Origin: an uncultured Spirochaetaceae bacterium
GTDB lineage: Bacteria; Spirochaetota; Spirochaetia; Sphaerochaetales; Sphaerochaetaceae
Direction: 5' to 3'
Length of the DNA stretch: 64,000 bases
NCBI GenBank assembly: GCA_944389065.1
Contig: CALXKZ010000090.1
Location: 1-64,000, forward strand
In this document: piece after piece, positions 50,677-59,822 of the stretch
Position numbering within the stretch: the stretch's first letter is position 1
Layout of the letters: each line of letters starts with the position of its first letter
The notes under the pieces: generated by a model
Seen by the model: the letters and a program-made list of their open reading frames with translations, nothing else
What the model was told of the DNA's origin: nothing
Database searches by the model: none
Position numbers and translations under genes: made by a program

Positions 50677-51904
50677 TCTCATAATGATCGGTACAGAGCT
50701 CACCCGGGGTATCATCCAGGATAAGAACGGCCCGATGATAAGCCGCGAGCTTACCCATCTCGGTGTGCATGTATCGCTGTTTGAGATACTTCCCGATGAT
50801 GGCAGCATTGAGACTGTTCTTGCAGCTGAGATCTCAAGATCCTCTCTTGTGATAATCACAGGAGGCCTTGGTCCTACAACAGATGATATGACACGGCGCG
50901 TTATCGCTGATGCATCAGGCCATCCCCTCATCCGGGACAATGAGAGCTGGAATTCCCTTCTTGCCAAGCTGGGGGAACGTGCATATGGTCCGAATGAGAA
51001 ACAGGCCATGATTCCTGAAGGATTCTCGATCATTCCAAATGGCAATGGTACTGCTCCTGGCTTCTATGGCTATGCCGGTTCCTGTCTGATTGTCTGCCTG
51101 CCTGGACCTCCCAGGGAGCTTGAGCCAATGCTGTATGATTCAGTCCTTCCTCTCATAAGGAAAAAGCTTGATCTGCCTGATGCAGAGCGGGATGAATATT
51201 CTACATTCATCACCGCGGAGGCAAAGCTTGAGGAGCTTTATGAAGGAATAGATCCTGATCTTGACTGGGGTACGAGATTCCAGGATTACAGAATCTCATT
51301 GTATGTTTCCGGTAAGACAGCAGGAGAGCGCGGGAAAGCCATTGCAAAGCTCCGGATGATGCTTGGAGAAGGACGCGTGGCAGATGGAGATACTGATCCG
51401 CTTACGATTCTGATCAATGCCCTTGAAAAGCGGAGCGCAACAGTTGCCGCTGCTGAAAGCTGCACAGGGGGATTGGCATCTGCCCTTCTTACAGAACGTC
51501 CAGGATCCTCTTCATTCATGCTTGGTGCTGTCACTTCGTATGCAGCCTCCGCCAAGGAGAATGTCCTTGGTGTCCCTGTATCGCTGATTGAGGAACATGG
51601 CACTGTATCCGGAGAGTGCGCTGTAGCCATGGCAGAAGGTGTCAGGCGCATCATGGGCTCTGATTATTCTTTCTCTATCACAGGTGTCGCCGGTCCTGAT
51701 GAGGATGAAAACAAACCTGTAGGAACGGTGTATATAGGATTTGCAGGAAAGGACAGGCAAAGCGAAAGCATAATGCTGAAATTCATATCATGGGGCAGAG
51801 CTTCAGTGAGACGCCGTGCAGCTGCTGCAGCGTTCATACTGCTTGCAATGTATATTGAAGGGAGAAGTCCTTCTGAGATTGTCCCATCATGGAATTATCT
51901 GTAG
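50666..51904 (+). CDS. cinA: CinA: nicotinamide-nucleotide amidase / competence-damage family
   Basis: A 412-aa protein. The N-terminal MoaB/CinA domain (~1-170) shows IGTELTRG, TGGLGPTTDD and a PGPPREL motif; the C-terminal PncC domain (~250-400) has AAESCTGGL, the YAASAKENVLGV region and SFSITGVAGP. PncC deamidates nicotinamide mononucleotide in NAD salvage. GAGAGGAAGA precedes the ATG, which overlaps lnt by 11 bases. Confidence 0.95.
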   Translation: MNASLIMIGTELTRGIIQDKNGPMISRELTHLGVHVSLFEILPDDGSIETVLAAEISRSSLVIITGGLGPTTDDMTRRVIADASGHPLIRDNESWNSLLAKLGERAYGPNEKQAMIPEGFSIIPNGNGTAPGFYGYAGSCLIVCLPGPPRELEPMLYDSVLPLIRKKLDLPDAERDEYSTFITAEAKLEELYEGIDPDLDWGTRFQDYRISLYVSGKTAGERGKAIAKLRMMLGEGRVADGDTDPLTILINALEKRSATVAAAESCTGGLASALLTERPGSSSFMLGAVTSYAASAKENVLGVPVSLIEEHGTVSGECAVAMAEGVRRIMGSDYSFSITGVAGPDEDENKPVGTVYIGFAGKDRQSESIMLKFISWGRASVRRRAAAAAFILLAMYIEGRSPSEIVPSWNYL

Positions 51905-51907
51905 CTC

Positions 51908-51961
51908 CGGGCGTAAGGTGGTTTTGCGCCCGTTGACTATGATCGGTTAACAGCTTAACAT
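51908..51961 (+). promoter_or_regulatory. Hairpin after cinA and promoter of rho
   Basis: A 6-bp stem CGGGCG/CGCCCG (51908-51913 with 51927-51932) is followed directly by TTGACT (51933-51938), a 17-bp spacer and TAACAT (51956-51961). The hairpin lacks a T-run, so its role as terminator is doubtful. The rho leader is about 67 bases. Confidence 0.5.
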
Positions 51962-52034
51962 ACAGCTATATTGTTCAGGCCTTTCATTAAAGGCGTTCCA
52001 TAATCTTTTAACTGAAATAACCCGGAGAATCATA

Positions 52035-53822
52035 ATGTCAGATTTGTTTGACGAGGCTGTGGAGGCCGAGACTCCCGTACAGGATACCCCTGCAAAGGAA
52101 GCGGCTCCTGCCAGAAGAAAACCAGGAAGACCAAGGAAGATAAAGCCCGCTGATGGCGGAGAAAGCACACCTAAGCGTGTTACGATAAAGAGAAAGCCAA
52201 GAGTGACTGTCAAAGCGCAGGCGCCGGCGGAGGTGCCTCAGGAAGCAGTCTCGGAGCCTGTTCCAGAGACTGCTGTACCGGAGACAGTGCCGGAAGCCGC
52301 TCAGCCCGAAGTACAGAATGACGGGGCTGATGCTCCCGAAGCTCCTGTGCCAGAGATCGTTGCAGATGAGACTGCAGAAGAGGGCGAGGAAAGCTCTCAG
52401 CACGGCAAGGATGAGAGGTTTGACAGGAACAGCTATCGTCAGAATCGCCGTGACAAGCATATGAGGAATAACAGCAGGAACAGAAAGGAGGAGCTTCCTC
52501 CCGAGGTTAACCTCGATGAGCATCCGGATGCTCCGCAGCTTTTTATCTCTGTTCTTACAGCCCTCCCTCTTGATGCGCTGAGGGACAGGGCCAGAGAGGC
52601 AGGCATTCCTGAGGATGTCATCTTTGATTCCAGAAAACAGGATCTGATTGCAAGAATGCTGCGGCTTCATTCCGCTGCAGGTGGCGCGCTTCTCGTAGAG
52701 GGGGTTCTTGAGATCCTGCAGGAAGGGAGCTTCGGTTACATAAGGTATGCTGTGAACAACTATCTTTCCGGGACTGAGGATGTGTATGTTCCTTCTTCGA
52801 TCATAAAGGCTGTTGGCCTCAAGACCGGCGATTTCGTCTATGCCCAGATACGGGCTCCCCGTGAAGGTGAGAAGAGTGCTGCTGTCATACGTGTTCTGAA
52901 GGTCAATAATGAAGAGCCGAGAATGGCCAAGGTCCGTGCTCCATTTGACTCCCTTACTCCTATCTTCCCGGATGAAAGGCTCCATCTTGAGATCATACCG
53001 GAGGATGGAAGCGCAGATCTTTCAACAAGGGTAGTTGATCTGTTCTGCCCGATCGGGAAGGGACAGCGATCGCTTATCGTTGCTCCTCCTAGGACAGGAA
53101 AGACCGTTCTTATGCAGAAAATTGCCAATGCGATCACTGCTAATCATCCAGAGGTTGTTCTTATTGTCCTTCTTGTTGATGAACGTCCTGAAGAGGTCAC
53201 CGACATGGAGAGGAATGTAAAGGCTGAGGTCATTGCCTCTACATTCGATGAGCAGGCTCAGCATCATGTGCAGGTTGCTGAGATGGTCATAGAGAAGGCA
53301 AAGAGGCTTGTGGAATACAAAAAAGATGTTGTGATTCTCCTTGATTCCATCACAAGACTTGCCAGAGCATATAACCAGACTGTCCCTGCTTCTGGAAAGA
53401 TCCTTTCCGGCGGTGTTGATTCAAATGCGTTGCATAAGCCTAAGAGATTCTTCGGCGCGGCGAGGAATATCGAAGAGGGAGGATCCCTGACGATCATATC
53501 GACAGCTCTTATCGAGACAGGATCAAGGATGGATGAGGTCATATTCGAGGAGTTCAAGGGTACAGGAAACAATGAGATCGTCCTCGACCGCAAGATGGCT
53601 GATAACCGCCGCTTCCCTGCAATAAACATCAAGAAGTCTGGAACAAGGCGCGATGATCTTCTCCTTGCAGAGGATGTGAGATCGAGAATCTATCTCCTGC
53701 GCACTGCATTCGGAAATCTTGATGATATGGATATGTCTGTAAGCATCATTGACAAGATGCGGAAAACGAACAACAATAAGGAGTTCCTCGACTCGATGAA
53801 TACTCCTGCGAGGATGATGTGA
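52035..53822 (+). CDS. rho: Transcription termination factor Rho
   Basis: A 595-aa Rho helicase. After an extra N-terminal region of about 160 residues, first Pro/Glu/Ala-rich with basic patches and then Arg/Asn-rich, come the Rho N-domain (~165-210), the RNA-binding cold-shock domain ([16 protein letters not shown] onward), Walker A APPRTGKT (~350), Walker [15 protein letters not shown] (~430) and the R-loop [12 protein letters not shown] (~510). The core is complete; the extension is of the kind seen in several phyla and is likely an added RNA-binding region. GGAG precedes the ATG. Confidence 0.96.
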   Translation: MSDLFDEAVEAETPVQDTPAKEAAPARRKPGRPRKIKPADGGESTPKRVTIKRKPRVTVKAQAPAEVPQEAVSEPVPETAVPETVPEAAQPEVQNDGADAPEAPVPEIVADETAEEGEESSQHGKDERFDRNSYRQNRRDKHMRNNSRNRKEELPPEVNLDEHPDAPQLFISVLTALPLDALRDRAREAGIPEDVIFDSRKQDLIARMLRLHSAAGGALLVEGVLEILQEGSFGYIRYAVNNYLSGTEDVYVPSSIIKAVGLKTGDFVYAQIRAPREGEKSAAVIRVLKVNNEEPRMAKVRAPFDSLTPIFPDERLHLEIIPEDGSADLSTRVVDLFCPIGKGQRSLIVAPPRTGKTVLMQKIANAITANHPEVVLIVLLVDERPEEVTDMERNVKAEVIASTFDEQAQHHVQVAEMVIEKAKRLVEYKKDVVILLDSITRLARAYNQTVPASGKILSGGVDSNALHKPKRFFGAARNIEEGGSLTIISTALIETGSRMDEVIFEEFKGTGNNEIVLDRKMADNRRFPAINIKKSGTRRDDLLLAEDVRSRIYLLRTAFGNLDDMDMSVSIIDKMRKTNNNKEFLDSMNTPARMM

Positions 53823-53875
53823 AATCCCTTGTCTGTGAAAGCAGACGATATATTCGATAAACCGGAGGAAGGAAG

Positions 53876-54082
53876 ATGAAGAAGGATATCCACCCTGATT
53901 ACCAGTTACAGGAAATCCATTGCTCTTGCGGCAATGTGATCAAGACGAAGTCAACTGCAAAGAATCTGCATGTTGAAATCTGCTCAGCATGCCATCCGTT
54001 CTTTACAGGAACACAGAAGCTTGTTGATACGACAGGAAGAGTCGAGCGCTTCAACAAGAGATACAACAGAACAGCAAAATAA
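53876..54082 (+). CDS. rpmE: 50S ribosomal protein L31, zinc-binding type
   Basis: A 68-aa L31 of the cysteine-containing (C+) type, with CSCG and [10 protein letters not shown] supplying the zinc ligands. GGAGGAAGG precedes the ATG. It follows rho by 53 bases and ends at a terminator. Confidence 0.97.
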   Translation: MKKDIHPDYQLQEIHCSCGNVIKTKSTAKNLHVEICSACHPFFTGTQKLVDTTGRVERFNKRYNRTAK

Positions 54083-54102
54083 GCTGTCCACAGATGAAAA
54101 CG

Positions 54103-54126
54103 GCCGGGATTTTTCCCGGCTTTTTT
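54103..54126 (+). terminator. Intrinsic terminator after rpmE
   Basis: GCCGGG/CCCGGC stem (54103-54108 with 54115-54120) then six T. Confidence 0.95.
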
Positions 54127-54143
54127 ACTTTATATAGCTGTAC

Positions 54144-54172
54144 TTGCAGTATAACCCTCTGTTTTATATAAT
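54144..54172 (+). promoter_or_regulatory. Promoter of the galactokinase-like/surE operon
   Basis: TTGCAG (54144-54149), 17-bp spacer, TATAAT (54167-54172). Confidence 0.72.
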
Positions 54173-54196
54173 TCCTCCAGAAAAGGTGGGATGCAG

Positions 54197-55366
54197 ATGG
54201 ACGGCATTGATAAAGCCCATGCTGAGGAATATGGAGCGGAGCCTGCTGTATTGGTAGAGGTTCCGCAGGTTACTACGCTTCTTGGGGCATTCTCTGAGTA
54301 TTGCAGCGGTTATGCTATTACAAGTACGAATAATCATGGACTTAGGGTTGCCATCACTCCAAGGACGGATAATCTTGTCCGTATCTTCAATGCTTCACGT
54401 GGAGAGCGCAAGAAATTCCAGCTTGCAGTCATAAGGCAGAGAAAGGAGGATAAGTGGGCACAGATAGTCAAGGCTGTGTGTCAGGCTGTGATATCAGCAG
54501 AGCTACCCATTTCTGGTTTTGATATGACATTCAAGGGGCAGAGCGCGGCAGCAGACAATCCTTCTTTGACAGCAGCGCTTGTCTCAGGTCTCATATGCGC
54601 GCTCAATAGCCTTTTCGGATTCGCTCTTGATGCCGACGGCCAGGTGCGCCTTGCATTCAGTACCAACAGATTCTCGGAAATCTATAAGCTCCGTCTCCGC
54701 GACCTCATCACTATCTTCACCGCTTCTCCTGGCAAGATAATATTCTTTGATCTTGAAAGCTACGAGTATGAATCAATTGATTATCCATTTGTCAAAGGAA
54801 GCGGGGTTGGATCATACTTCATTGATTGCAATCTTCCTGAAGGGGAGCTTTCGGAAGAAGTGACGCTTTTCCGGGCAAACTGCATCGATGCGGCCAAACG
54901 CATGAAGGATATCCTTCCAAGAGGGGAGAAGCTGAGGCTGCTTACGGAAAGGGGGATAAGGAATCTTCATCTTCCTCTTCCCGAGGATCTCAAAAGGACA
55001 ATCTCTTTTGTCGTAGAGGATTCGGCATTCGCGAAAAAGTCGATAGATTCAATAAAAAGCGGCAATTCAACGGCTTTCGGGAAGATATTCACTGCAGAGC
55101 AGCGGAATCTTTCAGAGCTTGCAGAGCTGACATCACCGGAGGTTGACTGGCTGGTGAAGCGAGGAATCGAGACACAGGGGGTGAAAGGGGTTACTGAGAT
55201 ATCAGTAGGAATCTCCGGTACTCTTGTCGCCTTGATCGAGGACGGCGCGGAAGAGCAGTACAGGGCTCAGCTTGAGGAGTATGAGCGGATTTTCGGCTTC
55301 CATCCTATTATGCGGGAATACGTTCCCTCTGGAAGCATAAAAGTCATTATTGGCTCAGGCGTATGA
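54197..55366 (+). CDS. Galactokinase-like GHMP protein with degenerate active site
   Basis: A 389-aa protein with galactokinase length and layout. The N-terminal motif reads PQVTTLLGAFSEY where kinases have GRVNLIGEHTDY, so the sugar-binding Arg, Glu and His are lost. The Gly/Ser-rich phosphate loop is replaced by GQSAAADNPSLTAAL. The GIMDQ catalytic segment becomes KLRLRDLI, without the catalytic Asp-Gln. The C-terminal motif GGGFGG is only ISVGISG. It is therefore probably not an active kinase; a ligand-binding or regulatory role is possible. The ATG at 54197 has AAGGTGGG nine bases upstream. It overlaps surE by 4 bases. Confidence 0.75.
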   Translation: MDGIDKAHAEEYGAEPAVLVEVPQVTTLLGAFSEYCSGYAITSTNNHGLRVAITPRTDNLVRIFNASRGERKKFQLAVIRQRKEDKWAQIVKAVCQAVISAELPISGFDMTFKGQSAAADNPSLTAALVSGLICALNSLFGFALDADGQVRLAFSTNRFSEIYKLRLRDLITIFTASPGKIIFFDLESYEYESIDYPFVKGSGVGSYFIDCNLPEGELSEEVTLFRANCIDAAKRMKDILPRGEKLRLLTERGIRNLHLPLPEDLKRTISFVVEDSAFAKKSIDSIKSGNSTAFGKIFTAEQRNLSELAELTSPEVDWLVKRGIETQGVKGVTEISVGISGTLVALIEDGAEEQYRAQLEEYERIFGFHPIMREYVPSGSIKVIIGSGV

Positions 55367-56097
55367 ATATTCTGCTTTCCAATGATGATGGATTCAAGGC
55401 TTTGGGCCTATGCATGCTTGACCAGATGCTTTCCCAGTCAGGACATCGTATATCCGTAGCAGCACCGGAGACGGAACAGAGCGGGAAATCGCATGGATTC
55501 ACCATAACAGGCAGGATCAAGGCTGTCGAGTATGATCCTGGCCGCTTCTTCTTCTCAGGTACTCCTGCCGATTGCATAATCTACAGCCATCGATGCTCAC
55601 TCTTTCCTGCATCCCCTGATGTGGTCATTTCCGGAATAAATCATGGCTACAATCTTTCCTGTGACATCATATATTCCGGAACATGCGCAGCTGCCCGTCA
55701 GGCTGCGATGTATGGAATGAAGGCGATAGCTGTATCAGCAGAGAACGGGGAAGAGGGACTGCTTTGCCGTGCGGCAGCATTCGTAAGGGATAATCTTCCG
55801 GCTTTCATCCCTCTGATCCCGCAGCATTCATTCATGAATATAAATGTTCCCGCATCATTTGATGGAGGGTGGGCACCTGCAGGTATCGGATTCACTGCCT
55901 ATCTTGATAATATCGTTGTTGAGAAGGAGGATGGGAAGGAGAAGATCCTGAGAATGGATGGGTGCAATACCATCCGGGAAGGATCTGAAAGCCGGTATCC
56001 TGCTGATTCAGAGATATGCGGAAAAGGACTGGCCTCCGTCTCGATCATCAGATGCCTTCCTGCTGTCGATGAGAAAGGAATGGAGAGTCTTTGCTGA
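55363..56097 (+). CDS. surE: 5'-nucleotidase / survival protein SurE
   Basis: A 244-aa SurE phosphatase acting on nucleoside monophosphates. It starts MNILLSNDDGF with the Asp-Asp metal pair; APETEQSGKSHGFT (~37), GTPADC (~65), SGINHGYNL (~88) and YSGTCAAARQA (~103) follow. Overlaps the upstream and downstream genes by 4 bases and 1 base. Confidence 0.95.
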   Translation: MNILLSNDDGFKALGLCMLDQMLSQSGHRISVAAPETEQSGKSHGFTITGRIKAVEYDPGRFFFSGTPADCIIYSHRCSLFPASPDVVISGINHGYNLSCDIIYSGTCAAARQAAMYGMKAIAVSAENGEEGLLCRAAAFVRDNLPAFIPLIPQHSFMNINVPASFDGGWAPAGIGFTAYLDNIVVEKEDGKEKILRMDGCNTIREGSESRYPADSEICGKGLASVSIIRCLPAVDEKGMESLC

Positions 56098-56384
56098 TGT
56101 GGGACGATATCTGTATGCGCTGTGCACTATGCTGTTATGAACGGACTGTGACTCCTGAAGAGGTTATCATAGATCTTGCCTCTCCATGCAGGTATCTTGA
56201 TGAGAAGACAAAGCTCTGCACCATCTATGATCAGCGTTTCCGCATCAATAAACGGTGCAATAAGCTTTCACCCATCCATGCGATGCTTTCATCTTCAATC
56301 CCTCCATCCTGTGCATATATAGCATGGGCGGAAAACCATCATATACGCTTCAGGAAGGGAAGGGAGATGGTTCTGGAGAACTAA
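56097..56384 (+). CDS. YkgJ/YcgN-type cysteine cluster protein
   Basis: A 95-aa protein with the Cys pattern of the YkgJ/UPF0260 family: CMRCALCC near the N-terminus, then PCRYLDEKTKLCTIYDQR, a later RCNKL and SCAYIAW. These eight cysteines probably bind zinc or an iron-sulfur cluster. The ATG overlaps the surE stop (TGATG). The stop overlaps the convergent dehydrogenase by 4 bases. Confidence 0.85.
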   Translation: MWDDICMRCALCCYERTVTPEEVIIDLASPCRYLDEKTKLCTIYDQRFRINKRCNKLSPIHAMLSSSIPPSCAYIAWAENHHIRFRKGREMVLEN

Positions 56385-57514
56385 TTCCAGGGCCATGTAT
56401 CCTTGAGACCGAATCGCTGAGAGAGTTCATCTATGACTTTCTGCAGAGATCTGGGAACCGGGCATCCGTGCTTCATCCTATAGCCTCTTGCCTCCCATTC
56501 GAGCTCTCCTGCTGTATAGATTCTTTCCTCTCCTGGAGCCTTCCGGCTTTCCCTGAGCTCTCTGAGGATTTCGGAGGCGATCTTCCTGAATAGCTTTCTC
56601 CCCATGAAGAACTCAGGATCTATTGCGATGAAGAAGTGTCCAAGATGGTATGGCTTGGGATTCCCGTCCTTATCTTTGTCCGTGAGATCTTTCAGGAAGC
56701 TTCCATTCTGAAGAGCTGCAGAGAGTATCTCGACGACAGTCGCATAGCCATAGCCTTTATAGCCTGCACCATCTGTGCCGATTCCGCCAAGCGGGGCAAG
56801 AGCTGCCTTGCCGCACGTGAGATCCTTTAAGATGGCTTCTGTGTCTGTCCTTGTCCTGCCGCTCTCATCTATGACCCATCCTGGAGGAATATCTTTCCCA
56901 GCCCGTCCATAGACCTCTATCTTTCCCCTCTGCGAGACAGAGGTCGCTGCATCGATTATGAATGGGAATGGATCATCAGTCGGGATGCCGATCGTAAGAG
57001 GATTCGTTCCAAGCATGTTCTCCGTGCCGAACGTCGGAGCGATGGAAGGCCTGGCGTTCGTACCTGTAATGCCGATCATGCCTTTATCGGTAGCCATAGA
57101 TGCATAGTAGCCTGCAATTCCATAGTGGCTGCTGTTTCTGACTGCAGCCATGCCCATGCCATACTCTGAGGCTTTGCTTATTGCCATTTCCATGGCTTTA
57201 TGGGAAGCGACATGGCCCATGCCATCATGGGCATCGATGACACATGCAGTCTTCTCATCCCTGACAACTTCGATATCGGTAACAGGATTGAGTATGCCTT
57301 TGTCGATCCGGTCTATGTATATAGGCTTGAGCCTCCCGATGCCATGGCTGTCTATGCCGCGTTTATCAGACTCTATGAGTATGTCGGAAATTATATCGGC
57401 ATCCCCTTCAGGAACTCCTGAATGTATGAGACATGCCTTCATGAAGGCTTCAAGCTTATCAAAAGAAACGAATGCACAGTCGCTGTATTTCTCCAGGAAT
57501 TCCTTCTCTGTCAT
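56381..57514 (-). CDS. Ldh-family NAD(P)-dependent malate/lactate/ureidoglycolate dehydrogenase
   Basis: A 377-aa member of the Ldh_2 family (PF02615). Signs are ESDKRGIDSHGIGRL (~50), the catalytic-His segment NSSHYGIAGYY (~117), GTNPLTIGIP (~155) and GGIGTDGAGYKGYGYA (~245). Members reduce or oxidise malate, lactate, ureidoglycolate or 2,3-diketogulonate; the substrate is unclear. AGGAGG precedes the ATG at 57514. The gene lies 15 bases after the outer-membrane-like gene. Confidence 0.9.
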   Translation of the reverse strand: MTEKEFLEKYSDCAFVSFDKLEAFMKACLIHSGVPEGDADIISDILIESDKRGIDSHGIGRLKPIYIDRIDKGILNPVTDIEVVRDEKTACVIDAHDGMGHVASHKAMEMAISKASEYGMGMAAVRNSSHYGIAGYYASMATDKGMIGITGTNARPSIAPTFGTENMLGTNPLTIGIPTDDPFPFIIDAATSVSQRGKIEVYGRAGKDIPPGWVIDESGRTRTDTEAILKDLTCGKAALAPLGGIGTDGAGYKGYGYATVVEILSAALQNGSFLKDLTDKDKDGNPKPYHLGHFFIAIDPEFFMGRKLFRKIASEILRELRESRKAPGEERIYTAGELEWEARGYRMKHGCPVPRSLQKVIDELSQRFGLKDTWPWN

Positions 57515-57529
57515 ATTTCCTCCTGGCAA

Positions 57530-58120
57530 TCAGTAGATTGCGTATCCAAGCGGTGGCTGATCAAGCTGATCCCAGCTGTATCCAGGGAATCTCCAGGCCA
57601 GCCCGATATATCCGGTTCCTGCAAAGCTGAACGTCTTTTTCGGATCCCTGTCATCCTGTACCAGGAACTGCGGATAGAGTGTTGTTCCTACAGTGACTCC
57701 TATATGAGGGTAGGTCGTATCGAAATAATAGGTGAATGATGCGTCAATGCCTGCCCCGAATCCGAATGAAGTATCCCATGCTCCTTCGATTATCACAGCC
57801 GGACCGACAGTAAGGTTTATAGCCATCTCCTCTGCAGGCCTGAACTCAAAACCAGGTCCTGCAATGAATCCTACAAAAAACCCTAGATAATCATGGGCGA
57901 AGTTGAATGCGACATCGGCGTGCGTGCTCAGCCCGATACCAGCATATCTTGATATATCACCAAGATACTGATAGGTGGAATTGAAGCCCAGTATTCCCGA
58001 ACCTCTTGCCGAGTACCCGCCAGTGAATCCGATATTACCCATCTCAGTTGCTGCTCCCAGAGGTATTATCACTATAAGAGCAAGCAGAACCATAGCAAAA
58101 ATTCTTTTCATTCTGTCCAT
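57530..58120 (-). CDS. Small exported outer-membrane beta-barrel-like protein
   Basis: A 196-aa protein with a signal peptide (residues 1-23) and strands rich in Gly and aromatics (NIGFTGGYSARGSGILGF, FAGTGYIGLAWRF). The C-terminus LGYAIY ends in an aromatic residue, as outer-membrane barrels often do. A TATACT lies seven bases before the ATG and no RBS is seen. Function unknown. Confidence 0.7.
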   Translation of the reverse strand: MDRMKRIFAMVLLALIVIIPLGAATEMGNIGFTGGYSARGSGILGFNSTYQYLGDISRYAGIGLSTHADVAFNFAHDYLGFFVGFIAGPGFEFRPAEEMAINLTVGPAVIIEGAWDTSFGFGAGIDASFTYYFDTTYPHIGVTVGTTLYPQFLVQDDRDPKKTFSFAGTGYIGLAWRFPGYSWDQLDQPPLGYAIY

Positions 58121-58127
58121 TGCTTAT

Positions 58128-58133
58128 AGTATA
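58128..58133 (-). promoter_or_regulatory. -10 hexamer (outer-membrane-like gene and dehydrogenase)
   Basis: Minus-strand TATACT ends seven bases before the ATG at 58120; no Shine-Dalgarno. Confidence 0.5.
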
Positions 58134-58280
58134 CCGGATTTTTGGAGATGCAGATGGAATAAGATATGGCTGGTTCCAGTCTTATTCCGCATTTCCCTCT
58201 TTCTCTGGGTGATGCTGGATGTTGGATTTTTTCCACTGCTTTACTATAATGCATGCTGATAAAGCTTTAAGGAGTTTTCG

Positions 58281-59822
58281 ATGGATATAGATGTGAAGAA
58301 TCTCCATCCGCTTGAGGTGAGGCTGCTGCGCCATGTCTCCAGCGGGGAGGATATCACGCCAGAGGGGATTATCCGCGACCTTGGCTATAAGGTCGGTCAG
58401 TCCAACCAGGCATTTTCTTGGCTAACGGCAAAAGGGCTTGTGGAAGAGAAATCCAGAAGCCATAGAATTAGCTATGAGCTTACGGAGTTCGGCCGTACAG
58501 AGCAGCTTAAAGGGCTTCCGGCGGAGAGAATCTTCGCATTTATAACAGAGAATGGCCCTCATACGCTTCCTGAGATTGCAGAGGCCCTGTCTCTGGAGAA
58601 GAGCGATGTAGGATCGGCTTTCGGACTTCTTTCCTCGAAGGGATCTGCGAAGATGAATGAGGAGAAGAAGGCTGCTGTTATCTCCTCCGATCTTCCTGAT
58701 GAAGTCAGGCTGCAGCGGGCTCTTCTTGATAGAGCAGCAGCAAAAGGGTTCATTGACGAGAATGATCTCAGCATGGATGAGAAGAAGGCAATCGGAGCGC
58801 TTGCGAAAAAGCGTGGTGCTCAGAACTCTGCATTCCGCATTGTTGAGCGTGATGAGATCGTATACGCACTTACAGAAGCCGGAGAGAAGGCAAAGCAGGC
58901 TCTTGTTGAGGCGAATATAACAGGAGAGGAGTTTGGAATCCTCACCCCTGAAATGATCCAGTCAGGAGCCTGGAAGAACGGAACATTCCGCCCATATGGC
59001 ATAAATGCGCCGACTTCAAGGCTTATCCCGGGACGCAGAAATGCATATTCAAGCTATCTGCAGTGGGTTAAGGACAAGCTCATTGCTCTCGGGTTCGAGG
59101 AGTTCGATGGACCGCTTGTGGAGAATGAGTTCTGGAATGGCGATGCGCTGTTCATGCCGCAGTTCCATTCTGCCAGGGATATCCATGATGTTTATTATGT
59201 GAAGGATCCTGTGCATTGCAGGGAGATTGAGGAACCTTGGCTTTCCCAGGTTGCTGCAACGCACGAGAACGGATGGGAAACAGGATCGAGAGGATGGGGA
59301 TATACATTCGATCATGAATTCACAAGGCGGCAGGTTCTCAGAAGCCAGGGGACTGTTCTGTCTGCCCATCAGCTTACAAAAGCGCATATACCTGGAAAGT
59401 ATTTCGGTGTTGTACGCTGTTTCAGATATGATCAGGTTGATGCTACCCATGGTGCTGATTTCTATCAGACAGAGGGAATCGTACTTGGCGATGATGTCAA
59501 CCTTAGAAATCTTCTCGGACTTCTGAAGATGTTTGCGGAAGAGATAGCAGGAGCAGAAGAGGTAAAGTATGTTCCAGGCTATTTCCCGTTCACAGAGCCA
59601 TCTATTGAGGTCCATATCAAACACCCTGTCCTTGGCTGGTTTGAGCTTGGTGGTTCCGGTATATTCCGTCCTGAGGTCACAAAAGCCCTTGGTATTGATG
59701 TGCCGGTTCTTGCCTGGGGTCTTGGCATCGACAGAATGGCGCTTATGCACCTCGGCCTCAATGATCTCAGAGAGCTTTTCACCCCTGATATCGAGAGCGT
59801 GAGAACAAGGAGGGGAAACTAA
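58281..59822 (+). CDS. pheS: Phenylalanyl-tRNA synthetase alpha subunit (archaeal/eukaryotic-type)
   Basis: A 513-aa catalytic subunit. Three winged-helix-like segments fill residues ~1-215, in place of the coiled coil of bacterial PheS. The class II core follows, with motif 2 KAHIPGKYFGVVRCFRYDQ (~375) and motif 3 GLGIDRMALMHLG (~480). This arrangement is that of archaeal and eukaryotic PheRS, known to be present in spirochaetes by transfer. AAGGAG precedes the ATG. It overlaps pheT by 1 base. Confidence 0.95.
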   Translation: MDIDVKNLHPLEVRLLRHVSSGEDITPEGIIRDLGYKVGQSNQAFSWLTAKGLVEEKSRSHRISYELTEFGRTEQLKGLPAERIFAFITENGPHTLPEIAEALSLEKSDVGSAFGLLSSKGSAKMNEEKKAAVISSDLPDEVRLQRALLDRAAAKGFIDENDLSMDEKKAIGALAKKRGAQNSAFRIVERDEIVYALTEAGEKAKQALVEANITGEEFGILTPEMIQSGAWKNGTFRPYGINAPTSRLIPGRRNAYSSYLQWVKDKLIALGFEEFDGPLVENEFWNGDALFMPQFHSARDIHDVYYVKDPVHCREIEEPWLSQVAATHENGWETGSRGWGYTFDHEFTRRQVLRSQGTVLSAHQLTKAHIPGKYFGVVRCFRYDQVDATHGADFYQTEGIVLGDDVNLRNLLGLLKMFAEEIAGAEEVKYVPGYFPFTEPSIEVHIKHPVLGWFELGGSGIFRPEVTKALGIDVPVLAWGLGIDRMALMHLGLNDLRELFTPDIESVRTRRGN

